From Chara braunii (lineage: Eukaryota > Streptophyta > Charophyceae > Charales > Characeae), in the NCBI GenBank assembly GCA_003427395.1, contig BFEA01000766.1:4716-32743 (forward strand): a stretch of 28,028 nt of DNA, written 5' to 3'. Below, in pieces: positions 1-9,985 of the stretch. The notes under the pieces are model-generated. The model had not been told where the DNA came from, did no database searches, and saw only the letters and a list, made by a program, of their open reading frames with translations. The position numbers were made by a program, and so were the translations under genes. Position 1 is the stretch's first letter; every line of letters starts with the position of its first letter.

Positions 1-330
1 CACCTAGAAAGGACACGACGCCTCATGGTGTTGAGCCTATCACCTGCTAGTGGCCCGGCCCCCGCCCAGCCTCCATATGACAAGAGCGAACAGGAGCATC
101 CCGATAGAGAGCAGTTGACCAGTTGGACTCCCGTAATGGGAGACAAGGTGCTGAAGACAAGGATCAACGACAACGGTATACTCTGCCTTCTGTCAAGAGC
201 CTCCTATGTCTGATTCTCAGGGAGAATAACGGTTATTCTAAGTTATTAAGAAGCCTCAATACTATTAGTAATAATAACTAGAATAACTATCTATCCTTTG
301 CGTTGGAATAGCTACTAACAGCTAACGACT
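1..330 (+). other. Probable LINE 5' leader, no gene
   Basis: Sequence ahead of the ORF1 ATG at 331. It holds a 62-codon open stretch (25-213) with no recognisable domain and an AT-rich stretch with repeated taat/ataa words (about 225-300). I read it as the 5' UTR of the LINE, but its start is not defined here and part of it could be flanking DNA. Confidence 0.4.
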
Positions 331-2349
331 ATGGAGCAGGAAGGTCAAGGGCAAGAAGATGGGAATGAACAGTACGTGGAGGAAATGACGAAGACCTATA
401 CGGAGGAGGAAAAAGAGCAGATCAATTCTCTCCTAGAGTCATGCTTTAAGGATGGGATTCTGCCGGCAGGTCTTGGTGTCGGGGTAGCCGAGGTGACGGA
501 TGAGTTAGCCCGTTTTGACCTTAATGAAGAATTCTCCAACCAGAATTTTGAATGGTTGAAAAAACACGCAGTTACAGTTCAATTTTTAAACGATGCAGCG
601 GTTCTCTCCAACAATTTGAAAAAAAAGTTGGTGAGAATATACGAAAATGCGTGGTATGATTCTGGCCTTTTGGATGAAGGAATAATGAGGGGTCGTTATC
701 AAAGCGAAGGGAAGAACCTATGTTCATTTGTCTCATTGCAGACTAGCGTAATAGAATGGATGCTGCACAAGAAATCGGATCTGATTGTCCTAGAAGGGAT
801 AGAATATCACGTTGCCTTTTTGCCCTGGATGACTCTTTTGGAAATGAGAGATTTCAAGGACAATACTCCAAAGACTTTTTGGGTTCGTTGTCCTAGGGTC
901 CCCTTGCAGTTGATGTCAACATTGCAAAACGCAATTGAGAAAACCTTCGGGGCGGTGGTTAAAAACCACCCGACAGAACCAGACGATGAGGAACCTGAAC
1001 TGGGGTCAGTCAGATTTGACCTCGAACTTCAAGCGAAAGAAAGAGTGCGTCCCCGCCTGTAGTAGGAATCCCTAATCAGGGGGACTACTATTTTGAGGTT
1101 CTCTAGGCCAGCACCCCATGGTGCGAAGAGTGCAAGACCTTTTATCACAAGGAAATTGACGAGTGTTGTCCAGTGAAGGCAGAAGCGAAATTCGATCCTT
1201 TTGCGCCAGATGGGGAGAAACCCACTCCCCCTGAACCACCCTTTTCTGGATTCGTACCTCTCGGCGAGACTCCCCCCCTGGCGGGCGGGCTTCAGAAGAT
1301 TCCCCCGAAGGAGAGACAAGAAGAAGCGGTGGAGGAACCAATCAGGGAGAGAGGGAAGGGGAAACTAGGGACATGTATTTAAAGATAATGATAGCGAAGG
1401 GAGTACGTATGGGAACAGGAAAGGGAATGGAGGTGGAAGTAAGGGGCCGCGAAGAAAAAAGGAGAAATTGAAACCAACCACCTCCAAAATCTGGGGAAAA
1501 GGAAGGAGTCACGAGGAAGAAGGAACGGATGGAATGGAAGACACTTCTCTGATGGAAGAACAGGCGGCAGGTGTGCTGGCGAAGGGGAGGATACAGGGCC
1601 AGAAAAGAGGCGAGGAATCTTCCTCACAGGGTAAGAAATGGGTGGCGGTAGGACATGGGAATCGAGCTCATAACGAGCTCCATGGAGACCAGGGGGGAGG
1701 AATGTGGGGAAGGGCCGGTGCGATCTCTACACTGGGACAAGAGGATGCGAATATACCAAAAATTTTTGTGCCAATAATTTTGGCAAATTCAACGCAGGGA
1801 ATCCTAGTTATGGCCAACCTCCTTGCCAACGAAGCAATGAAACTTCCGACTGCCTATGCGGAAGAAGCCCTGACTGAATCTGTCATTATGTCAAAGGTCA
1901 AGAAACTGGTGCCAGCGTGTTTGAGCCTTCGATTGATCTCCACCCTGAGAGTAGGAGTGGACACAACACAGGATTGCATGGAGAACAAAGTGAAAATGTA
2001 TTATGTTTTTTTGGATGCTCGTATGACAAATACTATCAAAAAGCATCTTGAAACCTTGGACAAAGGTTGGTTCCCCTTGTCAATCTTGAGCTCGCCTTTG
2101 AACGATGGATTTGACAGCATCCTCTTCAAGGGGTATTTTTCTGCCCGAACCGTCGCCAAATGGCTGTTCCATTCAGCTCACATGAATGTGTTGTTTGCTG
2201 AATCCTTCGTTGATACCCTGTTACTGCCGTGGGAAGAAGGAACAGGGGGCAACGAAGGAATTCGCAGAAGGAAAAAGGGGGAGACAAATATCGAAGACGA
2301 GAGCCGTATCCATGGCACGCACAGCCTCGGGCTAGCAAATGCCTCTTAG
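331..2349 (+). pseudogene. LINE ORF1 (RNA-binding protein), broken by two frame changes and stops
   Basis: ORF1 of L1-type elements makes the nucleic-acid-binding partner of ORF2 in the retrotransposition particle. The first open piece (331-1062, 243 residues) starts at ATG 331, is acidic at its N-terminus, and has a segment near residues 183-233 (FWVRCPRVPL ... SVRFDLEL) resembling the DUF4283/RRM-like part of plant LINE ORF1. It ends in two tandem TAG codons (1060-1065). The likely continuation is in another frame from about 1041: GDYYFEVL, a TAG at 1104, then a CCHC-like knuckle C-x2-C-x4-H-x5-C at 1122-1166, followed by a Pro-rich stretch to 1382. The frame then changes back near 1370, giving a Lys/Glu/Gly-rich linker and a second folded-looking domain (from about residue 95 of the piece opened at 1468) to the stop at 2347-2349. 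The knuckle spacing is one residue longer than classical CX2CX4HX4C. Family assignment rests on position and these motifs only. Confidence 0.7.
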
Positions 2350-3148
2350 AGGCAAACTACGTATCGCGACATGGAACCTACGTGGCCTTTGTGATACAGC
2401 AAAGAAATTTAAACGAGACAGACTGAAGAGTTGGATCCACAACAAGAACATTCATGTGCTGTGTATACAAGAATCAAAGCTAGATGAATCACGGATGAAG
2501 GAAACGCCATCCTAGTGGAAGGGCCACTATTTTTGGGCCCCTGCACGAGGAGAGGCCGGGTCCCAAGGCACAAGAGGGGGAGTTGGAATACTTATCCACA
2601 GGGATCTAAAGATCACAGTGACTGACCAAACGATGGATATGTGGGGTAGATGGATTTGAATTAAGATATTACTAGATAATGAAACATGGACCATCATGTC
2701 CAACCTCTCGGAATTACCGAGTTTCGTGCCTGATTCAGAGAACCTGGTTATAGGCGCAGACTGGAATACTGTGCTTAATCCAGGTTTGGATAGCCCGAAA
2801 AGAGAATCTATTCGCTCCGATAGCCGTCTATTAAATGCCTTTCTAGTGTCACAAGGACTGATAGACGCCTTTCGAGTATTGCACCCGGGTACACCAGGCT
2901 ATACGTGGCATGGCTCTCAGTCCCCGCCCATACGCCGAAGGTTGGATATTATCTTAATGAGGGGGACCTCCTGGGTGAACTATACACAGGTGGAGACTTT
3001 CTACGCCTCACTATCAGATCACTCACCGGTGGTTGCCTCCTTCAAATTGGCACACCAGGACAAATTTGGTAAATCCTATTTCAAATTGAATACACAGCAC
3101 TTGCAGGATGCTGATGTGATTCAGTGGATCAAAGAACACTTGGAATAA
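2339..3148 (+). pseudogene. LINE ORF2 part 1: AP endonuclease domain with in-frame stops
   Basis: N-terminal endonuclease of ORF2, which nicks target DNA to prime reverse transcription. The ATG at 2339 is the first one after an in-frame TAG at 2333 and overlaps the end of ORF1 by 11 bases. Seen: RIATWNLRGL and LCIQESKL just after the start (the N/E metal-binding blocks), GADWNTVLNP (position of the usual GDFN), YTWHGSQ, RRRLDIILM and SDHSPVVA (catalytic Asp-His). The frame is unbroken by indels but is cut by TAG 2513-2515, TGA 2657-2659 and TAA 3146-3148; the TGA sits where Trp is expected. Between LLDNETWTI and MSNLSELPSF the usual 'YAPN ... R..FW' block is missing, which suggests a small in-frame deletion near 2695. 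Not functional. Confidence 0.85.
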
Positions 3149-5200
3149 TGGGAACAAGCAAGGTACCTCTTTGCCGCAGAAGAGGCCTGGCTAGAAGTTA
3201 ACCTTCGTATATTACAGGGATCACTTAGTGATATCTCTCAAATAAAAGCAATGACAAAGAACAGCAAGGAGAGAAGATTGCTGAAAACAGTAGCCGAAGT
3301 TGAAAAAGAGTTTGGGAAACATTCAATCTCTGATGCCTATTGGACAGTCAGAAGGAAGCGAAGCCTGTTAAAACTAGAACGGATGGAAATTAAAAAACAG
3401 GAACAGTGGAAAATCTGGTTAGCCCAACGAAATATAACCACCGGAGATCGAATGACAAAAGACACCTTCCGGAGACTTATGCTACAGGTAGCAAAAACTC
3501 CGATGAAGGAATTGGCGCACCCCTTTGCAACCACACCAATAGTATCAGATGATTTGGATCGAACGTATGAGTTTGCAAGACTTTATTTTCAGGATATATT
3601 GTCATCAAGAAGATCCTTTTACACAATGGAAAAAGACTTGAGAGAACAGACTAACTTTTGGAATAGGACAAAGACTAAACTCCCCACACATGCGAGACTT
3701 GATTTGGATAAGCCAATAAACCCAGAAGAACTGACATAGGCCGCTAAGAGGGTGGCAAAGGGAAAAACCCCAGGGGACGATGGGCTCCCCATTGAAATGT
3801 ATCTAGCAGTATGGACCACAATTAGCCCCCTCTTAATACGCATCTATAACAATGTTCTAACGAGTGGACAGCTAACCCAAGGGATGATGAAAGGAATAAT
3901 TACCTTGATTTATAAGAAAGGGGAAAAGTCGGACGTCCGAAATTGGAGACCAATATCCTTATTGAATGTTTCCTACAAGCTGTTGGCCAAAGTGTTAGCA
4001 TGTCGATTGGCAAGATATCTCCCGGCGTTAATAGGGAATGAGCAGGGCGTCTTTATCAAACACCGATCAATCATGGATAACATAGCCTCTACAATCCAGG
4101 CCTTAGAGATAATTGTTGCAGAAAGAAGGGATGTAGTTGTTCTTCTCTTAGACATGGAAAAAGCATATGATCGGGTTGGGTGGGCTTTTGTGATGACAAC
4201 ACTGAAACACTTGGGGTTAGGCCCAAACTTCTGTCAGTGGACAAAAATTATGTACTCAACGGCTACTGCTGCAGTCATGGTGAATGGACAGATTTCTGAA
4301 GAATTCTCACTCTCCCGCTTCTTACGACAACTTGAAGGATGTCCACTAGCCCCCTTACTTTTTGTACTACAGTTGGAAATCTTGTTGGATAACATTCGTC
4401 AGAATGACCGAATTGAAGGATCGAAGTTGACTAATCAAGTACAATGGAAGGGGGGAGCACTAGCGGACGATTTAACAATAGCATGTAGAAATACTACCTC
4501 ACATTTGAGAGAATTAAGAATGATATTAAATAACTACTGTACCTATTCTGAGGCTTCTATTAACTGGAGTAAATCGGCCTATTTTCTCCTTGAAGAATTT
4601 AAGCTGAAAGCCAACTGGGGACTAAGAGCAGTACCAGCAGATGCACCGGACCGTTTTCTGGGTGTACAAGTGTCATTATCAGATAATGCAACTTACCAAG
4701 ACACAATTTTGGAAGAGAGAGTGATCAACAGATTGGCCAGTTGGCAGCATACACGGCGTCTGTCGCTACTGGGCAGGGCCCTGGTCATATCAACAACAGT
4801 TTTTTCAGTACTATGGTTTACCTTGGCTATTCATCTGCTAAGTAACTCTGCATACAAGAACATCAAGAGGGCAGCTGCGAGGATACTATGGAAACCAGAA
4901 GCGACTGAAGGTGATGGCTTTATGTCCAAAGTTGCATGGGACACAATTTCCTTTTCACAAGTCGAAGGAGGCCTGGGTATTTTGGATCCGTACAGACAGA
5001 ACTTGACCCTCTTACCTAAGTGGGTAGTGAAAGCCATGCTAACAGATGGTACTCCCTCGTGGTTAAGTCTAGCGCTGGTTATTCTAGTACAGGAATGGTC
5101 ACTAAGTCGAATAGAACATTTCTTGGCATGTCTCATGATTAAATCATATGTACGTAAACGATCGAAGTCAACATTCTGGAGGAATATTCTGACTGCCTAG
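3149..5200 (+). pseudogene. LINE ORF2 part 2: reverse transcriptase domain
   Basis: Reverse transcriptase, in the same frame as the endonuclease. 3149-3739 is a Lys/Glu-rich linker ending at TAG 3737-3739. The 482-residue open piece from 3752 holds the RT blocks: GKTPGDDGLP (residues 4-13), TLIYKKG and NWRPISLLN (51-72), motif A LLDMEKAYDRV with catalytic Asp134, motif B as RQLEGCPLAPLLF (192-204), motif C as ALADDLT with Asp239 and Asp240, INWSKS (motif D), then FLGVQVSL and the thumb-like stretch WQHTRRLSLLGRALV, and VEGGLGILDP. Motif C has Leu-Ala-Asp-Asp where Phe/Tyr-Ala-Asp-Asp is usual. Motif B has two extra residues (Leu-Glu) between RQ and GCP, from a 6-base in-frame insertion. The catalytic Asp residues are kept, but surrounding stops make the copy inactive. 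The piece ends at TAG 5198-5200. Confidence 0.9.
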
Positions 5201-5932
5201 CAAAAGCTCTTCCCTACAAAAAGACGCTACCCCGTTACGAAGGAAGCGGTACTTAATCAGATTATTTTTGAGAACCCACAGATACTAGATAATCAGGGGG
5301 CAGAGTTCTCAGCGCATGAATCACCAGGTCTCTTTGGGAAAGCCTAGGTCGAACGGGGAGTTGTCAGAATTAAGGATATCTGGGACGGAAATAGAAGGAC
5401 CTGGAAGACAGAACAACAACTTAGAAGGAAACTTGGTCAGCTGCGAACGGTAGGAGACATATTGCATGGTTTAATCAATGCAATCCCGTCGTCATGGAAA
5501 TAACTATTGATGGGAAATCAGATTCACGATGACGGGTTATGGTGCATTGATGAACAGACCCCACCTAAGGTAGTCTACCAGGTAACAGATGACCTAGGTA
5601 CAAAAGGGTTAGTTGCAAAAAAATGGATTATGCCAGATGACTTCGGGTACTCGAAGGAACTATCCCTTTTAACTACAGTCCGGTTGGATTCACTAAAGGG
5701 CTTGTCAGAAATAGTTGTTAAAAGGACAACGAAGAAAGCTAAGGCAAGAGCAACTCTGATCTATATTGTGAGTCTCCCTATGGGAACTATCAAGATTAGG
5801 GATGCTGCTGTAGATTTTAGAACGGTTGGTTGGATGTCAGGTAATAATTTTGTTCCGCTGAACGAATATGTCTCTAAGATAGGGAATGAACAACTGAGAT
5901 GCAAGGCCAAAAGTTCGTCGAGTAAGCAATAA
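5201..5932 (+). pseudogene. LINE ORF2 part 3: region between RT and C-terminal zinc block
   Basis: Continuation of the same ORF2 frame after the TAG at 5198. Further in-frame stops are TAG 5345-5347 and TAA 5501-5503; the longest open piece is 5507-5932 (141 codons), ending in TAA 5930-5932. Readable motifs are those usual between RT and zf-RVT in plant L1 ORF2: RIKDIWDGNRRTWKT, then TVGDILHGLINAIPSSWK. Nothing catalytic is expected here. It is an inactive fragment of one polyprotein, not a separate gene. Confidence 0.75.
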
Positions 5933-6510
5933 TTAGGAGGAGACAAGATCATGATTTATTGGCTCTTTCCTCAATCCAGATTCAATCGATTTGCCAGCAA
6001 CTGCGGAGTCTTCCATCTAAAAAACTGGCAAGCTTGTTATGGATACAGTTATTTTCGGCAACTGTCTCGGCTATTAATCTATCTTCAAGAGGCATGCAAA
6101 TCTCTGAGAAATGTGTCCGCTGTCAATGGATATGGGAGAACGACCGACACCTTTGGCTAACCTGTCCAGCTTCAAGAAGAATATGGAATTGGTTCATCAA
6201 GCATTGGAAACAGGCTACTAAAAACCAGTTTGATTGGACTGACGAGTGGATCATGTCTAGAGTACACCATACAGACAAGATAGAGGAAAAGAACTGGTTG
6301 TGCGTGGCACAGACGATCAGAGGGGTTATTATGAAGTTGATATGGGATGACCGGAACAGTCAACTCTTTCGAAAGGAGTATATGTCGGACTCAGAGATCA
6401 AGATGAGAATCACCCAACATATAAGACACATTATCTTCAGTGACTGGTTCAGACATTGCAGGAACTCACATGGCTCGGCCTCGTCAAGAAAATGGCTCCT
6501 TAAAACATAG
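5933..6510 (+). pseudogene. LINE ORF2 part 4: zf-RVT-like C-terminus, shifted frame
   Basis: The ORF2 C-terminus resumes in a different frame after about 5915, so an indel separates it from the upstream part. The open reading (from about 5917) gives LLALSSIQIQSICQQ, then a zinc-binding block CVRCQWIWENDRHLWLTC (C-x2-C ... H-x4-C) followed by PASRRIWNW, the layout of the zf-RVT domain at the end of plant L1 ORF2 proteins. It ends at TAG 6508-6510. There is no ATG start of its own and no RNase H domain after it. Decayed, non-autonomous fragment. Confidence 0.8.
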
Positions 6511-6883
6511 AGAAGAGATATGCGCCGGGCTAAGTTGGATATGAAAGGCAAACTGCAGATCTGTCATTGGCTTCTTTCACCTTTGGGTTTTGGGGAGCGA
6601 TTTAGCCACCCCCCATAGGTTAGAAGGGGGCCAGTAGTAAGGGAAATACCAAGTTTCGAGAAGCAACTAGACTAGGCTGTGATGCAGAAAGAAATGCTTT
6701 ATATTTTTTATCTTTTGAGAGTCACACGTCAGAGGAACCTGGACCCGGTTCTCAAGAGTTCAATCTGGGCAATGGTCCCAGGAACTATTCACCGGGTTGT
6801 TTGTGAGGGATTCCCGACCCTCCTTGTGTTTTCCTGATAATATAAATTGTTNTTTTTTCTCAAAAAAAAAAAAAAAAAAAAAA
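6511..6883 (+). other. LINE 3' UTR and poly(A) tail
   Basis: After the ORF2 stop comes about 350 bases without coding signs, ending in gataatataaattgtt, one undetermined base (N at 6852), a short T-run and 22 A at 6862-6883. The poly(A) marks the 3' end of the LINE insertion. No clear copy of the following bases (ttatggggcc) was found upstream as a target duplication. Confidence 0.7.
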
Positions 6884-6913
6884 TTATGGGGCCTGTCAGT
6901 TTGACAATGATAT

Positions 6914-7572
6914 CTCCTTTGAATCACTGTTCCTTGAGGTCCCTTTGGGATAAGGAAATTTTGGTTGAGGCCACAAGGACGCGCCACAAGGAAAATTCCT
7001 TGTGGCATTTTCACATTTCTCTTTCAATTTCGTCCCCAAGGACAGGTGGAATGAGCACATCCTTGTGGATTTCACGTCCCCGAGGAGTACTCTGGTTAAT
7101 CTGATGAGAATATAGCAAGGCCATCGCCTTTTAAACCACCAGTACTTGGCCCAACTATCGACGCCGAGCCTGAAATGCCCCTGCGCGCCGATTTTCGCCA
7201 AAGCGTCGGGGTACCGTTTCAAAATTGTTTTGGTTGGCGTTTCCAACCATTGAGGTCCGGTACCCCGAAGCCCTAAAGGCGCGGCATGTTAACGGGAAAG
7301 CGCTGCGGCCGAAAGCTGCGCCAAGTACTGGTGGTTTAAAAGGCGATGGCCTTGCTATATTCTCATCAGATTAACCAGAGTACTCCTCGGGGACGTGAAA
7401 TCCACAAGGACGCGCTCGTTCCACCTGTCCTTGGGAACGAAATTGAAAGAGAGATGTGAAAACACCACAAGGAATTTTCCTTGTGGCGTCCTTGTGGCCT
7501 CAGCCAAAATTTCCTTATCCCCAAGGGACCTCGTGAGGTCTCTTGGAACTCAAGGAACCGTGGTTCACGGAG
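6914..7572. repeat. Long inverted repeat (arms 6914-7150 and 7320-7572)
   Basis: The left arm reads as the reverse complement of the right arm at roughly 90-95% by eye, from the loop edge gccaagtactggtggt (7320-7335) outwards, with one 19-base extra stretch in the right arm near 7535. The loop is about 169 bases and GC-rich. Inside each arm is a further near-palindrome built from ccacaagg ... ccttgtgg. A transcript would fold into a ~230-bp hairpin. The innermost part also looks like a separate small TTAA-flanked element (7135-7335). Short open frames on both strands here are mirror images of one another and not genes. Confidence 0.85.
7131..7339. mobile_element. 201-bp TTAA-flanked MITE-like element in the centre of the inverted repeat
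   Basis: TTAA (7131-7134) is followed by ACCACCAGTACTTGGC, and at the other end GCCAAGTACTGGTGGT runs into TTAA (7336-7339): perfect 16-bp terminal inverted repeats flanked by TTAA. The stretch after the left end (cccaactatc ... gccgagcct) is also seen after the single terminus at 9990, which supports a repeated family. TTAA duplication is known from piggyBac-type transposons; that assignment is inference and no transposase is present. Confidence 0.55.
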
Positions 7573-8210
7573 TGGCGAAGACATACGTCGACGGAGAGTT
7601 TCGGTTCTTGGGTGGTCCAGATGTGGTTCAACGGCGTTAGCACAGACATCCCCGCCCTCCAACGTCTGCGTAGTCCCCCAACGGTTCCCAACGGCTACTG
7701 TTGGCGGTGGGCCTCCATCAGGTGGCATCGTCGTTTTCGGCCAGCACCATGCGGTCTCCTGCGCTCGAGGAATGCCCACAATAGTCGGGAAAGTATTATT
7801 TCCCGGTGGCGCCTTCAGTCCGTCCACGGAAGAGGTTTTTGCACGAGCGCCATATTCATGTGCATGTCGTCACATGCTGCATGTCCAACAAGACTCTTGA
7901 CAACAGACATGGCATTGCTGCCCTCTTCACCATACAGTTCATGGCCAACCAGTACCGCCCCTTTTCATGCATCACTATAACCTTTAGGTTCTTACTCCAG
8001 CTACCAACAACTGTCCACACAACAATTCTTTCACTCTTGTATATCACAGTGACGCTGGGCCTGATTTCCAGCAGGAGCTGCCCCTCATCAATTCGGGGAT
8101 GCTCTTATCACCCAGGTAAGTGGAAACCCAAAAGGGAAAAAAAACAATGTGGAGTTTCCTCAATGCCTAAATCTGGACGTGTTTGTGGAGATGTGCTAAG
8201 ATCCCGTTGA
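7573..8210. other. No firm gene; moderately GC-rich DNA with a possible exon
   Basis: Overlapping open stretches in all forward frames, none with a recognisable domain. The frame through 7640-7900 stays open but ends at a TGA at 7898-7900. The only gene-like signal is the possible exon listed at 8001-8115. I cannot name a product. Confidence 0.4.
8001..8115 (+). other. Possible internal exon (acceptor ctccag, donor CAG/gtaagt)
   Basis: A 115-base block lies between a plausible acceptor (cttactccag, ends 8000) and a near-perfect donor (cccag/gtaagt at 8115/8116). One frame is open throughout and reads NNSFTLVYHSDAGPDF, QQELPLINSGMLLSP, which looks less random than its surroundings. No family is recognised, and no partner exon could be fixed on either side, so it may be a pseudogene remnant or chance. 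Confidence 0.22.
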
Positions 8211-8900
8211 GTTGTGCGGCTAGCCAAACTTGGCCCCGGGTAAGGCTTTGGGCCTCGCCACACAGACTTTCGAAACGAGGGAAATGAAGGTGCCCATGTC
8301 GCGACACGGTCTTTTGAAACCCGATTTCGAGAAATGGTCTTGAAAGTTGTCAAAGAAATCCCGTCTAAAAGGACTTTCGAAGTGGAATGTCCCTCCCGCC
8401 TGTCACGACCCTCTTCTCAAAAGCACGAATGCCCCTCCCGCCTGTCACGGCCCTTTTCTCAAAAACACTATACCCGTATTTCGAAAACTGACCATCTTCA
8501 AGTCGATCTGTCATTATCCCTACCTTGGCCCACGTACAAGTTGTCGCAGTTTTTTTTTTGTTGTTGTTGTTTTTTCTTTGCTTTAACGCGGTATCAAAAG
8601 TATGTGTGGCGAAGGGGGGGGGGGTTCTTTCGAGCATCCACCTTTTGAATTTCGTTTGGCAAATTTTGAAAAATGCCTCCTTTCGAAAGGTTGTATGGCG
8701 AGTCCCTTTTCCTCAATGTTGCTCACGAGACTTCGCCCCAGGCAAGGCTGCCATGTCACATTGACGATGTTTTTTTTTTTTTTTTAAAGGCTATTTTGAA
8801 GCCCAACCAATTCAATTACCTGTCAAATCTGGACACGACGACCTTTCAGGGCTTCTCATTATCATTATAGTATAGGAAAAACTAGGACGTAGTCAATGTT
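8211..8900. other. Intergenic DNA with a 42-bp duplication and homopolymer runs
   Basis: No gene seen. It holds the 42-bp tandem pair at 8385-8468, T-rich tracts (about 8551-8578 and 8770-8785), a G-run at about 8616-8627 and words such as tgtgtggcga that recur in inverted orientation near 8256 and 8602. These are probably old element remnants. Confidence 0.4.
8385..8468 (+). repeat. 42-bp tandem duplication (two units)
   Basis: Unit 1 8385-8426 and unit 2 8427-8468, both built around ccctcccgcctgtcacg and tctcaaaa, with about four differences. 42 is a multiple of three, so one frame reads ECPSRLSRPSSQKH then ECPSRLSRPFSQKH. No coding context supports translation. Confidence 0.8.
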
Positions 8901-9299
8901 TTCAGTTTTAAATGCATTTCAGTCATGGTTTGGCAAATTTTGCTCCAAAGTGAGGAAAACCATGAATGTATCCAACCCAACTTTAGGGTTGGGTAGGGAT
9001 GTGTTGTATTCGAGGCAAGTAGATTTAGAACTGAAATAGGGAAACCTGTGGCAGCCAACCTCTAGTTCAAGCTTCGTACGAGGGAACATGCGGGGGCTGC
9101 ATCCAACCTGCAGGTGGGTGATACTAGCTAGGCCCGGGGGTTAGCCGGTAGCATCAAGACGGAGCTTCTTCGATGGGTCAATCACTATGCCTCCCCTCCA
9201 GTCCCCTCCCCTACGAACATAAGCAGTCTCTGCTCAATGCGGACCAGTGGCCTATCTCTAGGTGGCAGACGCCAAGGTTGCTCAAAAAGGTACATGAGG

Positions 9300-9367
9300 C
9301 TAATGGGGATTGAACCCAAGATGCCCTGAATGCCACGTGCATGCCTTACCAAATGAGCTAGGCCGCT
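9300..9367 (-). repeat. tRNA-derived SINE-like piece (A and B boxes)
   Basis: On the minus strand: an A-box-like TAGCTCATTTGGT (9348-9360) and a B-box-like GGTTCAATCCC (9306-9316) with tRNA-like spacing. The acceptor ends do not pair, so it is not a functional tRNA gene but fits a tRNA-derived SINE head. Confidence 0.55.
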
Positions 9368-9610
9368 TGATACAATGATATCTCAAGGCCCTCACCCTTA
9401 AAAAAAAGGAGAAACTGCTCTTAAGTCACCTTTTTAGTTTGAAATAGGCAAGAGAAGACAAAGTGATGCCAATGTCATTGTTCAAATTTCAAATGTGCAA
9501 GTTTAGCGGGGCGTTGAAACTGCAGCCGTTTTGTTTTTAAAAGGCCGAAAGCCTTGAGGTATTATCATGAAACTAACCGGCCCCACGTAATTCAGGAATG
9601 TTGTTCATGA

Positions 9611-9681
9611 GGTTTCATCTGGATTCGAACTCATGTCTGTATTTCAACAGATTATGGGTACGCCAACTGAGCTAAGCCCGT
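9611..9681 (-). repeat. tRNA-derived SINE-like piece (A and B boxes)
   Basis: On the minus strand: A-box TTAGCTCAGTTGG (9663-9675) and B-box GAGTTCGAATCC (9621-9632), close to the tRNA consensus. An anticodon-like loop with GAA lies in tctgttgaaatacaga. The acceptor stem is not paired. Related B-box pieces recur at 22160-22325. Confidence 0.6.
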
Positions 9682-9985
9682 TGGTCTGCGACCTTTTTTC
9701 TGAAGTGGTGCGAATGCAGATTCAACGACGTTTTTTTTTTACTGTTTCGAGAACTGCTAAAGTTGAATATTACAAATGCTAGGTGCGACCTAGGAGTCAC
9801 TGCCCCTAAAAGAAAAGGAAGGGGTAACTACGGTGCAGTCATGTTTCCACTTCTAAATCCACTTGTGCATCCATCGAATACAACAAATCCCCACCCAACC
9901 CTAAAGTTGGGTTGGATAAGGTTGGGTACATTCACGATTTTCCTCACTTTGGAGTAAAATTAATGAAACCGTGATTGAAATGCAT

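Larger units (their letters stand above)
1..6883 (+). mobile_element. Degenerate L1-type LINE retrotransposon with poly(A) tail
   Basis: A non-LTR retrotransposon copy. Seen in order: a 5' leader, ORF1 (331-2349), ORF2 overlapping it by 11 bases (2339-6510), a 3' UTR (6511-6861) and a run of 22 A (6862-6883). ORF2 carries an AP-type endonuclease, a reverse transcriptase with the DMEKAYDRV and LADD blocks, and a C-terminal CxxC..HxxxxC block like the zf-RVT domain of plant L1 elements. No RNase H domain was found, which fits the L1 clade. The copy is dead: ORF1 has two frame changes and stops, ORF2 has several in-frame stops and one frame change. The 5' boundary is not visible; no sequence near base 1 matches the bases after the poly(A), so the element may start outside the window or have no recognisable target duplication. 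Confidence 0.9.

Noticed and set aside
7366-7827. 153-codon minus-strand frame (and plus-strand frames at 7481 and 7543)
   Set aside because: Runs through one arm of the long inverted repeat; mirror-image peptides occur in the other arm, so it reflects repeat structure.
9611-9681. Functional tRNA gene (Phe-like GAA loop)
   Set aside because: A and B boxes are good but the acceptor stem does not pair and the anticodon stem-loop has the wrong size; treated as SINE-like.
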